Shown piece after piece: positions 8,846 through 19,100 of a stretch of 64,000 nucleotides of DNA. Position 1 is the first letter of the stretch. Each line of letters opens with the position of its first letter. The notes beneath the pieces are model-generated. The model searched no databases. It was not told the origin of the DNA and saw only the letters and a list, made by a program, of their open reading frames with translations. The stretch comes from Arthrobacter sp. C2 (lineage in GTDB: Bacteria; Actinomycetota; Actinomycetes; Actinomycetales; Micrococcaceae), in NCBI GenBank assembly GCA_024207135.1, contig CP042428.1, positions 1,054,001 through 1,118,000 of the forward strand. Direction: 5' to 3'. The translations under genes were made by a program, and so were the position numbers.

Positions 8846-9049
8846 ATGGGTGATTTGGACCTGGTTCGCGCGGCCGCCCAGGACGTGGCAGCGGCACTGC
8901 TGCTGTTGCGCCAACGCCAGGATGCCTTTGAAGCTATCAGCGCCACGGCCCTGAAACACGGAATCAGCGCAACGGATATCGCTTCCGCCATGGTGCCGGA
9001 GGAACCTGGAATCGGGTTGCCGGTGGATATGCGCGGCAGCGCGCGCTAA
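8846..9049 (+). CDS. Small conserved helical protein, paralog of the ORF at 4658
   Basis: Starts at ATG 8846 (MGDLDLVRAAAQDVAAALLL); the frame extends further upstream but homology to the 4658 product begins exactly here. The product is 67 residues, helical, ending in a Pro/Gly-rich tail. Shared positions with its paralog include LDL, AAAxDVA, a run of Leu/Arg/Gln, A-I-x2-TA-L-x-HGI and a short downstream acidic stretch. The upstream palindrome of the 4658 gene is not repeated here, so the two are likely regulated differently. It converges on a gene remnant starting at 9046. Function unknown. Confidence 0.6.
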   Translation: MGDLDLVRAAAQDVAAALLLLRQRQDAFEAISATALKHGISATDIASAMVPEEPGIGLPVDMRGSAR

Positions 9050-9190
9050 CGACCGGAGGTCCGCCTTCGGGCCAACCGCCAGCCGCCGACAACAAGGTTC
9101 GTCAACGCATCGCCACCCTTGGTGCGCGGACGCCACGCCAGCACGCTGAAGAACTTTCCCGGCCCCGTGGCACCACGCCCGTCAGCGTGA
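9046..9190 (-). pseudogene. Remnant of a second copy of the gene at 12169 (3' end)
   Basis: On the minus strand this reads HADGRGATGPGKFFSVLAW, RPRTKGGDALTNLVVGGWRL and then a stop at 9046. It matches the last part of the 12169-13320 product (SADARESTGWRKFFNVLAW, RPRTQ, then GIDALTNLVIGGWRL) with the intervening transmembrane part deleted. About 40 bases at 9073-9112 are nearly identical to 12188-12226. It is in the same orientation as the intact gene, so the two form an imperfect direct repeat around the accessory island. Confidence 0.75.
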
Positions 9191-9199
9191 CCCAGAAGG

Positions 9200-9622
9200 A
9201 ACCCGTCCGCTCGGCACTACTCGAGCTCCGGTCCCCTGCGTCTTGCTGGGGGACTAAGCCAAAAGCAGCGAACTGACCGGGACTGCGATTCCGCCTACGT
9301 CGAACTAGAGTTCCGGTCGCCATGTTGATGCCACTGCCAGCGCTGGGGGCGGCAGGGGCGGCGGAATTTTGCTGGACGTCCGTGGGCACCTTTTATTGCC
9401 CTTAACGGAAGTTCCAGGAAGACCGATTCCACGCACATGCAACTGCCTGAACGTGCCTGATGCCCATCAATTATGAACTTTCGGGAACTTCGCCCTTTGA
9501 GCCCGAGCAAGCCGCTTGTTCGGCCGACTTCTCCGAGGCAAAGTCCGATTGATGTGCTGGGCTTCAAAATCAGGGGCGGTGTTTCAGTTGCCCCAATCGA
9601 CCAGACTTTCCGAATATGGCAC
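9200..9622. other. Intergenic region, no supported feature
   Basis: Overlapping short frames are present on the minus strand, but I see no ribosome binding site or recognisable protein. It lies at the left edge of the accessory island and may contain decayed insertion debris. Confidence 0.4.
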
Positions 9623-9850
9623 TTACGCGAGCTTCTGCCTGGTGGAGGCCCCAGCCACGATTTTTCGGATGGCCTTCGTGGCTTCTTCTTCGGTACCGGT
9701 ATAGGGGTACTCGCCAATAATCGATCCGCCGCCAGATACGATTTCATAGTCAACGTTCTTCATGACTACATCAAGTTTCACACGCCCAGCTCGGGCATCT
9801 TCTACGAATCGACTGCTTCGTTTTGCGACGCTCCGTACCGACTTAGCCAT
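9623..9850 (-). CDS. Small hypothetical protein, last gene of accessory island operon
   Basis: A 75-residue protein starting MAKSVRSVAKRSSRFVEDAR with a strong GGGAGG site before ATG 9850. A basic N-terminal helix is followed by a compact segment (VKLDVVMKNVDYEIVSGGGS, YTGTEEEATKAIRKIVAG) with alternating strand and helix. I do not recognise the family. It overlaps the 3' end of the membrane-protein gene by eight bases (9843-9850), so it belongs to the same transcript and may be a toxin, antidote or accessory subunit of that system. Base composition is less GC-rich than the flanking core genes. Confidence 0.65.
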   Translation of the reverse strand: MAKSVRSVAKRSSRFVEDARAGRVKLDVVMKNVDYEIVSGGGSIIGEYPYTGTEEEATKAIRKIVAGASTRQKLA

Positions 9851-11156
9851 GATCTACCTCCCTGTTGCTGTTCCATCTTATCCGTGAAACGTGGCCTTTT
9901 ATCGTCTCCCCCAGAAAATACCATGCGAAGACAAACCAGGCCGCAAGTACCGAGCCGAAAACTAAGATCCAAGCCCCGTGCCACACCGGTTGGGCTACGG
10001 GAATTGCTGCAAGAATCGCCATGAGCACCAGAACTGTCGTGCACAAGTACAAGATCCATCTGAGAGGCTTAAGCAAATGCCCCTCATACGGGTGCTCTAC
10101 CTGCCTACTGATCCATGACAAGAGCAATGCCGGACCGATTAAGAGTATGGATGCCGATGGCGAGGGAATAACGGCCGCCTTTGCCAGGACCACGTCGCTA
10201 AATATCCGAACCAGTGTTGCAATGAGCACGAGGAATGATGTGAAGACAAGTGCCGATTTTGTAAAGCTAAGCAGCCCGGCCTTGGCCGGAGTCAGCCGCG
10301 CAATCACGAGACCGTTGTAAAATCTATGTCCCGGTTCAAGAACAGAGTGGGCGATAAAAGGTGGCTCACTGCGGCTCCTCAATTCAAGGTGATCAATCTT
10401 TGTAGAAGACCCGGCGAAGTCGAACTCGACGAAGTCCAATGAGACGATGGTCAGACTCGAAGGTACCTCCAGTTCAAAGTGCTGGCTCGCGCTGAACCCA
10501 TAGTCCGGAACGAGCTGGCTGAAATCCGCCTCGATGAAGTGCTCCGGTGAACGTGCTTGGACGTCTTGGTCGAAAGCATATTTCAGGGTGCACCGAACAC
10601 CTACCATCGACTCATCGACTTCGACCATAAACAGATAGTTTCCGGCCAGCAGTCTGATCAGCAGATCAAGCTCCTGCGGAACCTCGATCTGCTCGCTCGC
10701 GGCCCAAATTTTATACTTGCTGAGTTCTTCGACCCGTGCTTGCTCGTTGCAATGGACAACACTTGAAATAACCTCGACAGCCCTGGATTCATCGCTTGGA
10801 GAAAAGTTCTTGAGGTTTCAGATCGCCGAGCAAAGCATCTCCACAGCGAGCTTGGAGTTGTCCTTGCGTCCAAGAATCGGTAGTGATTTCCCCTCAAATC
10901 GAGCATCCAGCCGGGTTTTAGTTCCCTTGTTCAGCACAGCCAGTGGAACGACAATGCGGCCTTTGCTGCCTTGGATCTGAGCATCCTCGGGGACAGTGAC
11001 GTCTACGGATACATGACGACGAGTCCGGCCATCGGCACTCATGCGAAGCGAATCAACCCTCCGATGGGCCCAACTTTGCGATTCCAGGAGTAGCCGCAAA
11101 AGCACTTCGCCGTCGCTGGAATCCGGATTTTTTCCGACGAGAGTCGACAACTCCAT
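9843..11156 (-). pseudogene. Four-helix membrane protein of accessory island, interrupted by in-frame TGA
   Basis: A frame with coding character runs from ATG 11156 (AAAGGA just upstream, MELSTLVGKNPDSSDGEVLL) to a stop at 9843, broken only by TGA at 10818-10820 (codon 113). Both sides are in the same frame, and the 63 codons after the TGA up to the next ATG (10628) contain no other stop and look coding (NLKNFSPSDESRAVEVISS). Without the stop the product would be 437 residues: a soluble N-terminal region of about 300 residues, then four transmembrane helices at the C-terminus (for example 'SALVFTSFLVLIATLV', 'ILLIGPALLLSW', 'ILYLCTTVLVLMAILAAIPV', 'WILVFGSVLAAWFVFAWYFL'). The second part could be re-initiated at 10628. 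I do not recognise the family. Confidence 0.65.
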
Positions 11157-11223
11157 ATATCCTTTCAAGATCGGTGACGGAGGCGTGGCTTTACCTCTGC
11201 TGGCGAAACTTCTCGCGGCGCGG

Positions 11224-12132
11224 TTAGGCCCGAAGCATTTCCCAAAGCTGTTCTCTGGCCTCCACGAAATCAAACGACCCACCGGCCAACGTCGTGGTGA
11301 CATGTTCCAAGGACCAGCTGACCAAGGCACCGTATCTGGCCGAGTAGATGCCCACGGAGTTGATTTTGTACGAGTCGGAGCGATCGAGCAAAGCGTAGGC
11401 CAGCAATTGGTAGATTTCATCAATGCCCAACGAGTCGCTCCGAGTGCCGCTCTTGGCGTTCTTGGTTCCCAGCCGGGTCTTGATGTCGATCAACAATCCA
11501 TTGCAGATCAGGTCCGCTTCGGCAGCGATTAAGCGATCGTCGGCTCCCCCGCTTCGACGCGACGCGTCAAATTCGGGACCAAGGTGGAAGGGCGTCTTCA
11601 AGGCAGGAAGCAGGTTCCGGCCAGCCAGGCCACACAACGCCGTCATTTCCCGGACGGCAACTTCCGGTGCCTGGGACATCATGGAAGACACGTTGAATGA
11701 TTTGGAGCCCAGTAGTTCAAACACAACCGACGGAGCAGCCATGCCAACCCGGTGGACCGTTGCGCACAAGGCCAGCCCCCATACGGCCCGGGCAAAGCTT
11801 TCGGCTCCCCGCTCCCCGGCGTGTACAGACGAACCGGCGATCGAAGCCAGCTCATCCACTGTGCCTGTGTAATTTTTGTCCGCTCGCAAAAGGAATCGCG
11901 CCGACTGCGGCACGTCCGTTGGTTCCAACATTAGACGCACAGCCAGGTCCATCGCAGTTCCAACGGTGCCGGCGTGGGCCCCCATCGAGTCGACGATGAT
12001 CTCCCCGACGCGAACCTTGTATTCCCGGCGGATGGGGGCGGTGTTCGGGAACCTCTGGTCGAGGAATTGCCATAGGGGCGTACTTTTGTCCTTCACGGCC
12101 TTGCTGAGCGTCAAGCCATTGGTGATGTCCAT
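11224..12132 (-). CDS. PD-(D/E)XK-superfamily nuclease-like protein
   Basis: A 302-residue protein, first gene of the accessory island operon; the next gene starts 67 bases downstream. Around residues 205-220 it has 'EADLICNGLLIDIKTR': Asp207, then a strand with D216-x-K218, the canonical layout of the PD-(D/E)XK active site. A following helix contains 'DEIYQLLAYALL' and then 'INSVGIYSARYG', as in this fold's Q-x3-Y helix and last strand. The N-terminal 200 residues are helical and unassigned. It probably cleaves DNA or RNA. Together with the membrane protein and small ORF this looks like a mobile defence-type module, but no homology search backs that here. Confidence 0.65.
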   Translation of the reverse strand: MDITNGLTLSKAVKDKSTPLWQFLDQRFPNTAPIRREYKVRVGEIIVDSMGAHAGTVGTAMDLAVRLMLEPTDVPQSARFLLRADKNYTGTVDELASIAGSSVHAGERGAESFARAVWGLALCATVHRVGMAAPSVVFELLGSKSFNVSSMMSQAPEVAVREMTALCGLAGRNLLPALKTPFHLGPEFDASRRSGGADDRLIAAEADLICNGLLIDIKTRLGTKNAKSGTRSDSLGIDEIYQLLAYALLDRSDSYKINSVGIYSARYGALVSWSLEHVTTTLAGGSFDFVEAREQLWEMLRA

Positions 12133-12168
12133 GGCCCGAGACTAACGTGAAGCACAGTCAGATTGGCC

Positions 12169-13320
12169 CTATGCCTTGCGTTTGCCCCACAACCGCCAGC
12201 CGCCGATGACCAGGTTCGTCAACGCATCGATGCCCCAGAACGCGGCAATGAGCGCCACCGCCCAGAACGGCAGCCACGGCTGCTGCCAGTCGGTGAGCAT
12301 CACCAGGGCCAGGGCAACCAGAGCCTCCATGACGCCCCAGATGACCTGGGTGCGCGGGCGCCAGGCCAGCACGTTGAAGAACTTGCGCCACCCGGTGGAC
12401 TCGCGCGCGTCGGCGCTCATGCCGCTGGCAATCGTGGACCCCAGGGACTTGGGCTCCACCAGCACGGCGGTGTCCGGCAGCGTGCCTTCCTCGACGTAGT
12501 CGGCCAGGGATTCATCGCGGCCAAAGATCTTCAGCACGGTGCGCAACTTGTCCACCGACCCGCTGCCGCCCAGGGCGTCGTTGAGCTGGGCGATCACGTC
12601 CTCGCCGATGCCGTATTCGGTCAGCTCGGCGATGGACTCCAGGTCCGGGGCCAGCCATTCGCGGGACAGGAAGTCGGCGACCTCTGCGGAATCGGTTCCG
12701 GGCACGGTGTCCAGCACCGGGGCCGCTGCCACCGACCAGCCGTGGCCGAAGCCCGGGTAGCCGTGGAGCTTGCGATTTTGTCCCTCGAACCAGAAGACCA
12801 TGGAAAAGCGCGGGCCCAGGCGGGAAAGCATGATGGCGGGGAAGGTGGCGCGGGAGAGCATGATCTCGGGCATGTAGCCCTCGTGCACCGCCACGTCGCC
12901 GTGTTCGGTGGAGAAGTGGTGCCAGGCGGTCTTGGTCGCCCCGGCAAAGAGCGCGACCTCCGAGCCCTTGAAGGAACCCAGCAGCACCGAGCGCCCGCCG
13001 GTGGGGTACTCGAGGGCCGCGTCGTCGATGGGTTCGCCGCTTTCGGCATCCACCCCGTCGAAGTCGGCCCAGCGGGCCCCGGTCCCCCGCTTCAGGGCAA
13101 TGGCAAATCCCTCGATCTGCTGCCCGAAGCTGGTGTTGCCGTCCGCATCGGCCATGACGATGAACCCCTCGGCGTTCACCGCCAGGACCATCTCGATCAC
13201 GCAGAGCTCACCCCAGGAGACCGGCTCGGCCAGCAGCGCAATGGACTGCCTGGCGCGCAGCGTCTCGGAGATCCGCCGGTGTGCATCGCTCCCGGTGGGC
13301 TCGTCGAAGATCAGGGCCAT
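12169..13320 (-). CDS. Conserved hypothetical protein with C-terminal membrane hairpin
   Basis: About 383 residues from ATG 13320 (MALIFDEPTGSDAHRRISET); a TTG at 13392 inside ffh is an alternative start. Residues 1-300 appear soluble and include 'FDEPTGSDAHRRISETLRAR', 'FSTEHGDVAVHEGY' and 'GYPGFGHGWSVAAAP'. Two transmembrane helices lie near the end (VIWGVMEALVALALVMLTDW and PFWAVALIAAFWGIDALTNL), followed by a short basic tail GGWRLWGKRKA. I do not recognise a named family. It lies just downstream of ffh on the same strand, and a deleted copy of its 3' end occurs at 9046-9190. Possible links to membrane targeting rest only on location. Confidence 0.75.
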   Translation of the reverse strand: MALIFDEPTGSDAHRRISETLRARQSIALLAEPVSWGELCVIEMVLAVNAEGFIVMADADGNTSFGQQIEGFAIALKRGTGARWADFDGVDAESGEPIDDAALEYPTGGRSVLLGSFKGSEVALFAGATKTAWHHFSTEHGDVAVHEGYMPEIMLSRATFPAIMLSRLGPRFSMVFWFEGQNRKLHGYPGFGHGWSVAAAPVLDTVPGTDSAEVADFLSREWLAPDLESIAELTEYGIGEDVIAQLNDALGGSGSVDKLRTVLKIFGRDESLADYVEEGTLPDTAVLVEPKSLGSTIASGMSADARESTGWRKFFNVLAWRPRTQVIWGVMEALVALALVMLTDWQQPWLPFWAVALIAAFWGIDALTNLVIGGWRLWGKRKA

Positions 13321-13369
13321 GGAGGCGATCAGCCACTGCGGGCTCTCGCCTCCCGGCCCGGGGTGGGGG

Positions 13370-14920
<1,551 letters not shown>

Positions 14921-15035
14921 GTGCCGTGCACTTCTTTCGTTGTGGGATTCAGGCGCGGTCTAACCCGCTGGACTCAACATCCAAGATTACCAAGAAAGAC
15001 TGAGCGTTTTGGGCAACACGTGGCAATGTAGAGGA

Positions 15036-16454
15036 GTGAGCATTGAAACAGGCCATCACGGCGGCACCCACGTAAGCACATTGTTGATCCTCGGAGCCTC
15101 CGGGGACCTGACCGGAAGGCTGCTGCTTCCGGGCCTGGCCCGGCTGATCGGCTCGGGCCGCGCCACCGGGCTGCACCTGGCCGGGGCCGGGGGCCCGGGC
15201 TACAGCCAGGAAAAATGGCAGCAGCGCGTCACCGAAGCCTGCGAGGCCGCCATGGAGCACGCCACCGAGGCGGGCCGGGAGGAACTGGCGAAGATCGCCA
15301 AGCACACCTCCTTCACCGAGCTCGATGTCACCAAGCCCAACGAGCTGGCCAACCTGGTCGAGACGCTCGATGGCCCGGTGGCCCTGTACTTCGCACTGCC
15401 CCCGGCCGTGAGCCAGAAGGCCTGCGAGGTGCTGGAACCAGGGCAACTGCCCGAAACCACGCTCCTGGTCATGGAAAAGCCCTTCGGGTCCAACCAGCAA
15501 TCCGCCCAGGGCCTGAACCGCACGCTGATCCGCCTGGTGCCGGAGGAGAACATCCACCGGGTCGACCACTTCCTGGGCAAGGGCACGGTGTTCAACATCC
15601 TGGGCCTGCGCTTCGCCAACCGGCTGCTCGAGCCGCTGTTCACCTCCGAGCACGTGGAGAAGATCGAGATCTTCTACGACGAGGAGCTCGCCCTGGAGGA
15701 CCGTGCCGGGTACTACGACGGGGCGGGGGCGCTGCGCGACATGATCCAGTCGCACCTGCTGCAGATCCTGGGCCTGCTGACCATGAATGCCCCGGCCACC
15801 CTGAAGGAGCGCGACGTGCGCGACCACCTGGGCTCGGTGCTGCGTGCCACGGCCCTGGCCGGGGATCCGCGGAAGTTCACCCGCCGGGCCCGGTACACCG
15901 CCGGCACCTCCAAGGGGCGCCCGGTGCCGGACTACGCGGCCGAGAAGGGCGTGGAGCCGGCGCTGAAGACCGAGACGCTGGCCGAGGTCACGCTGCACAT
16001 CAACAACTCGCGCTGGGCCGGAGTCCCGTTCATCCTGCGCGCCGGCAAGGCGCTGGGCACCGCCCGGAAGGAAGCGATCATCACCTTCCGCCCGGTCTCC
16101 CACCTGCCCACCGGCTTCAAGGGCACCGACAAGCCCACCAAGCTGCGGATCGGGTTCGGCCCCGACACCCTCTCGCTGGATTTGGACGTCAACGGCCCCG
16201 GGGACCTGTACACCCTGGACCACGTGACCCTGGCGGCGGAACTGAACTCCCCGGATCTGCTCCCCTACGGCGAAGTGCTGCTCGGGGTGCTTTCCGGGGA
16301 CCCGACGCTGTCGGTGCGCGGGGACACCGCGGAGGAATGCTGGCGGATCGTGGACCCGATCCTCACCGCGTGGGCCGATGACATGGTGGACCTGGACGAG
16401 TACCCGGCCGGGGGCAACGGACCGTCGGGCTGGGACACCAACTGCACGCTGTAG
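15036..16454 (+). CDS. zwf: Glucose-6-phosphate 1-dehydrogenase-like protein
   Basis: Oxidises glucose-6-phosphate to 6-phosphogluconolactone with NAD(P). The NADP motif is GASGDLTGRLLLPGLARL near residue 18. 'LLVMEKPFGSN' and the catalytic-loop counterpart 'HRVDHFLGKG' (near residue 175; canonical form RIDHYLGKE) are present, as is 'NNSRWAGVPFILRAGKAL'. Length is 472 aa from GTG 15036, slightly short for the family, and the glutamate after the catalytic Lys is replaced by Gly, so this may be a divergent paralog rather than the main housekeeping enzyme. The start is uncertain: the GAGGA is immediately adjacent to the GTG, so the message may be leaderless. Divergent from ffh. Confidence 0.85.
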   Translation: MSIETGHHGGTHVSTLLILGASGDLTGRLLLPGLARLIGSGRATGLHLAGAGGPGYSQEKWQQRVTEACEAAMEHATEAGREELAKIAKHTSFTELDVTKPNELANLVETLDGPVALYFALPPAVSQKACEVLEPGQLPETTLLVMEKPFGSNQQSAQGLNRTLIRLVPEENIHRVDHFLGKGTVFNILGLRFANRLLEPLFTSEHVEKIEIFYDEELALEDRAGYYDGAGALRDMIQSHLLQILGLLTMNAPATLKERDVRDHLGSVLRATALAGDPRKFTRRARYTAGTSKGRPVPDYAAEKGVEPALKTETLAEVTLHINNSRWAGVPFILRAGKALGTARKEAIITFRPVSHLPTGFKGTDKPTKLRIGFGPDTLSLDLDVNGPGDLYTLDHVTLAAELNSPDLLPYGEVLLGVLSGDPTLSVRGDTAEECWRIVDPILTAWADDMVDLDEYPAGGNGPSGWDTNCTL

Positions 16455-16533
16455 CCGTAGGCGCCCGCGAAGCCTGGGCAGGCCATGCAAGGAATGCCGA
16501 ACCGAGGTGCCGACCGGGCATTACTCTGATGCC

Positions 16534-16977
16534 ATGGGTACACACCAGAAAACGTGGCATCAGCAGCACCGGGAATCGCTGACCCTGGGCCAGCGCTCGG
16601 CCGACGTGCTGCGCAATTCCATGGGCAGCTGGCCGTTCGTGGGCAGCTTCGTGTTGTTCATGCTGCTCTGGGTGGCGGCCAACAGCCTCATCCGCCCCGG
16701 CCAGGTCTGGGATCCCTACCCTTACATCCTGCTGAACTTGTTTTTGAGCATGCTGGCGGGGCTCCAGGGCGCCATCTTACTGATCGCGGCCAAGCGCCAG
16801 GACGCGATCGCCGCGGCCATGGCCCAGCACGACCTGGACACGGACATGGGCTCGAAGCGGGACCTGGACCTGTTGATGGAGATGAACCGGGCGCAGCTGG
16901 CCATGATCGAGGAGCTGCGCACCGAGCTGCAGCGCCTGGGCAGGCCCGGAACGACCCCGGGCGCCCCGTGCCGGTGA
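16534..16977 (+). CDS. DUF1003 membrane protein
   Basis: A 147-residue protein with the DUF1003 layout: a short polar N-terminus (QRSADVLRNSMGSWPFVGSF), two transmembrane helices (FVLFMLLWVAANSLI and LLNLFLSMLAGLQGAILLIA), the characteristic 'WDPYPYILLNLFLS' and 'KRQD', then a coiled-coil tail 'MNRAQLAMIEELRTELQRLG'. A TACTCT hexamer lies exactly six bases before the ATG (16522-16527), the same -10-to-ATG distance as in the leaderless paralogs at 21.8-24.3 kb, so this gene may also be leaderless. The tail of a second DUF1003 gene survives at 21681-21763. Confidence 0.9.
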   Translation: MGTHQKTWHQQHRESLTLGQRSADVLRNSMGSWPFVGSFVLFMLLWVAANSLIRPGQVWDPYPYILLNLFLSMLAGLQGAILLIAAKRQDAIAAAMAQHDLDTDMGSKRDLDLLMEMNRAQLAMIEELRTELQRLGRPGTTPGAPCR

Positions 16978-16987
16978 ACCGCCGCCA

Positions 16988-17009
16988 TTGACTCGCCGCG
17001 CGGCACAGC
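16988..17009 (+). promoter_or_regulatory. Fossil half of a leaderless promoter
   Basis: TTGACT at 16988 plus the next 16 bases match the promoter at 21775-21796 at all but one position, and the sequence before it (end of DUF1003 plus GTGAACC) also matches. The -10 hexamer and the gene that should follow are missing; IS-remnant sequence starts at about 17010. This marks an insertion breakpoint. Confidence 0.7.
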
Positions 17010-17400
17010 CAGGAGATCTCCCGATGGTGGTTTCCCGCGGGCGGCAGGAGGTTGGTCGGGTGATGGTGGGCACAGCTGATCGTGGAGTCCACCATAGCTC
17101 TCGGTTGACCACGCGCTACGCGCTGCCGTGGCCCGGCAAGATAGCCGGCGCGGCCTCCCCGGTGCCGACGGCGGGCACGCGGCGGCGGGCACGCGGCGGC
17201 GGCGCTTGCACGGTCCTCCCCGAACCGAGGTGTTCGGGCAGGTCTCGGCAGGCGAAGCTGACACGGTAGCGATGGATGCCGCCCTCGACCACGACCCGGT
17301 GGTCCATGGGCCGATCTCCCCGCCCTGCCCGTGGAATCTCTCATCATCGGGGAGATCGGTTCCCCATCGACGAGGACGGCGTACCGGGGATCCACCGGTC
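17010..17400 (-). mobile_element. IS5-family transposase remnant (5' portion)
   Basis: On the minus strand, pieces in different frames resemble an IS5-type transposase: 'RPMDHRVVVEGGIHRYR', 'RDLPEHLGS' (the usual WRDLPERFG block) and 'MVDSTISCAHHHPTN' (the usual VDST-x-x-AHQH block with the first catalytic Asp). The copy has several frameshifts and stops, and the C-terminal half is absent where it meets the fossil promoter. It resembles, but is not identical to, the remnant at 20.8-21.7 kb. Confidence 0.65.
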
Positions 17401-17822
17401 GGTCCTGCCAGATCGAGCCGGACGGGATCAGCAGGTCCGCCGGTACGTCAGGCTCGCTTGTTTTCGCGCTTGTCGGCGGCTTGACCGGACCTTGGACCCG
17501 ATTCCTGTTGATGCCGGCGGGTGGGCGACGATGTCCGGTGGCACAAAAACAGGCAGGGCCTGGCGCCCGGACGAAAACCGGGACTTGAGCGGGGCGAGCT
17601 AGCGCCCCCGCCCCGCGGAACCACGCGGCTAATTGCATGCGCGGACCAGGACCCGGACAAAGTGCACGATGCCCTGTTTGCCTCGGGGACACGGCACCTG
17701 GGCAACCTGCAGGTGACCGTGGCCATCAACGGGGCCTTGCTTCCGGTAAAAAGGCACCTCCGCGCCCGGGGTCGCCCGGCGGTGCCCGGGCACCGCCGGG
17801 CCCCTGCGCACCGGCCAACGGC
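17401..17822. other. Non-coding stretch between IS remnant and ligase gene
   Basis: No frame with convincing protein character was found. It contains a GC-rich inverted stretch near 17760-17810 that could act as a terminator for the minus-strand operon to its right. Confidence 0.35.
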
Positions 17823-18905
17823 TCAGGCCGTCAGCTCCTCACCGGCATCGCCGACCACCTGGACAAGGCCTCCGCGCTGGAAGCTGTTGCGCTGGCGCTG
17901 GGCACCGTTGCCGTGCCGTGCCAGGCGTTCCAGGCCCCCGTGGACAAAATCCGTGTCACCGTTCAGGGACAACGCCTCGCCGATGAGCTGCAGCAATGCC
18001 TGAAGCAACCGGCCGGTCCCCAAGGTCCGCCCGCTGCCGGGGTCCACCTGGTTGCCGACCATGCCGTGCTTGGCTGCCTGCCAGAAGGCGAGGTCCAGGA
18101 CCTCGGGCAACAGCGGCCTGCCCGTTGCGGGGGCACGCAGGCTCGTGTCGACCAGTGCGCGCACCAGCAGTGCCAGCAACACCGAGTCCTCGGCGCGCAG
18201 CTGCGCGTCCGCGATCCTGACCTCAACGGTGGGGTACCGGCTGGACAGGCGTGCGGCCCAGCCGATGTGGCCCTCGTCCACGACCACCTCGGAAGCCAAC
18301 AACGTGTCCAACCGGGTCCGGTACTCATGCCCGTCGGCAAAATGCGGCTGGATGCCCTGCACCGACCACCGCCGGTAATGGATGCTGCGCCAGGAAGCGA
18401 AGCCGGTGTCGGCACCGTGCCACCAGGGGGAGTTCGATCCGATCGCCAGCAGGAGCGGCAGCCAGGGCCGCAGGGCGTTCAGGGCCAGGACACCGGCATC
18501 CGCATCGGGTACCGAGACGTGGACATGCAGACCCGACACGTATTGCTCCGAGCTGATTCCCGGCAGGTACTCGTGCAGGCTGCGGTAGCGTTCCTGGTCG
18601 GCGATGACCGCCGGACCGGTGGGGACCACCGGTGCCGCTCCGAGTCCGACGGGCAGCAGGCCCAGCTCCTGGGCAGTGCGGGCCAGTTCCTTGCGGTACT
18701 CGCGCAACGAGGCAAGGGCCGCCGGTCCGTCACTGCAGATCGGCGTGGCGGTCTCCACCTGGCAGGCCAACAGCTCGGACTGGGTGGAATTCCCCCCGGC
18801 CCGGATGTCCATCAGTGCGGCGGAGGCGACGGGATCCGGAACGCCGGGCATCCCGGTGTCCGGGTTGAGCAGGAAGAACTCTTCTTCGATGCCGAACGTG
18901 CTCAT
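17823..18905 (-). CDS. GCS2-family carboxylate-amine ligase (YbdK type)
   Basis: ATP-dependent ligase of the glutamate-cysteine ligase type 2 family; members join an amino-acid carboxylate to an amine, with weak or unknown substrates. The start is ATG 18905 with GGGAGGA before it, yielding 'MSTFGIEEEFFLLNPDTG', the family's first ATP/Mg block. 'QSELLACQVETATPIC', 'SGLHVHVSVPD', 'GSNSPWWHGADTGFASWRS' and 'PTVEVRIADAQL' follow in the expected order. Length 360 aa is normal. It is the third gene of a minus-strand cluster with a CDGSH protein and a heme-oxygenase-like enzyme (gap 195 bases), which suggests a small biosynthetic or stress pathway. Confidence 0.88.
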   Translation of the reverse strand: MSTFGIEEEFFLLNPDTGMPGVPDPVASAALMDIRAGGNSTQSELLACQVETATPICSDGPAALASLREYRKELARTAQELGLLPVGLGAAPVVPTGPAVIADQERYRSLHEYLPGISSEQYVSGLHVHVSVPDADAGVLALNALRPWLPLLLAIGSNSPWWHGADTGFASWRSIHYRRWSVQGIQPHFADGHEYRTRLDTLLASEVVVDEGHIGWAARLSSRYPTVEVRIADAQLRAEDSVLLALLVRALVDTSLRAPATGRPLLPEVLDLAFWQAAKHGMVGNQVDPGSGRTLGTGRLLQALLQLIGEALSLNGDTDFVHGGLERLARHGNGAQRQRNSFQRGGLVQVVGDAGEELTA

Positions 18906-19100
18906 GGGGGTCCTCCCGCGCGATCTGTGGATGAGGCATGGTGCTTGCGGCGGGGCCGGCCAACGGGTGGCGGGACGATGGTTCGGGTCGTCGTGGCGGG
19001 CCAGGGCTGCCGGCATCCCCTCGGGGGTTGCCGGGCTTGCGTGGTCCCGGGCGAGGTACGACGCCCGGGACCAGGAATCAACGGACTTGGTGCCGAAGTT

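Noticed and set aside
7443-8897. Extended 484-aa version of the glycine-zipper protein
   Set aside because: The extra 181 residues have no protein character, and the ATG at 8354 has a strong GGAGG.
14949-16490. 513-codon minus-strand ORF opposite the G6PD-like gene
   Set aside because: Gly/Gln/Arg-rich shadow; the plus strand carries clear G6PD motifs.
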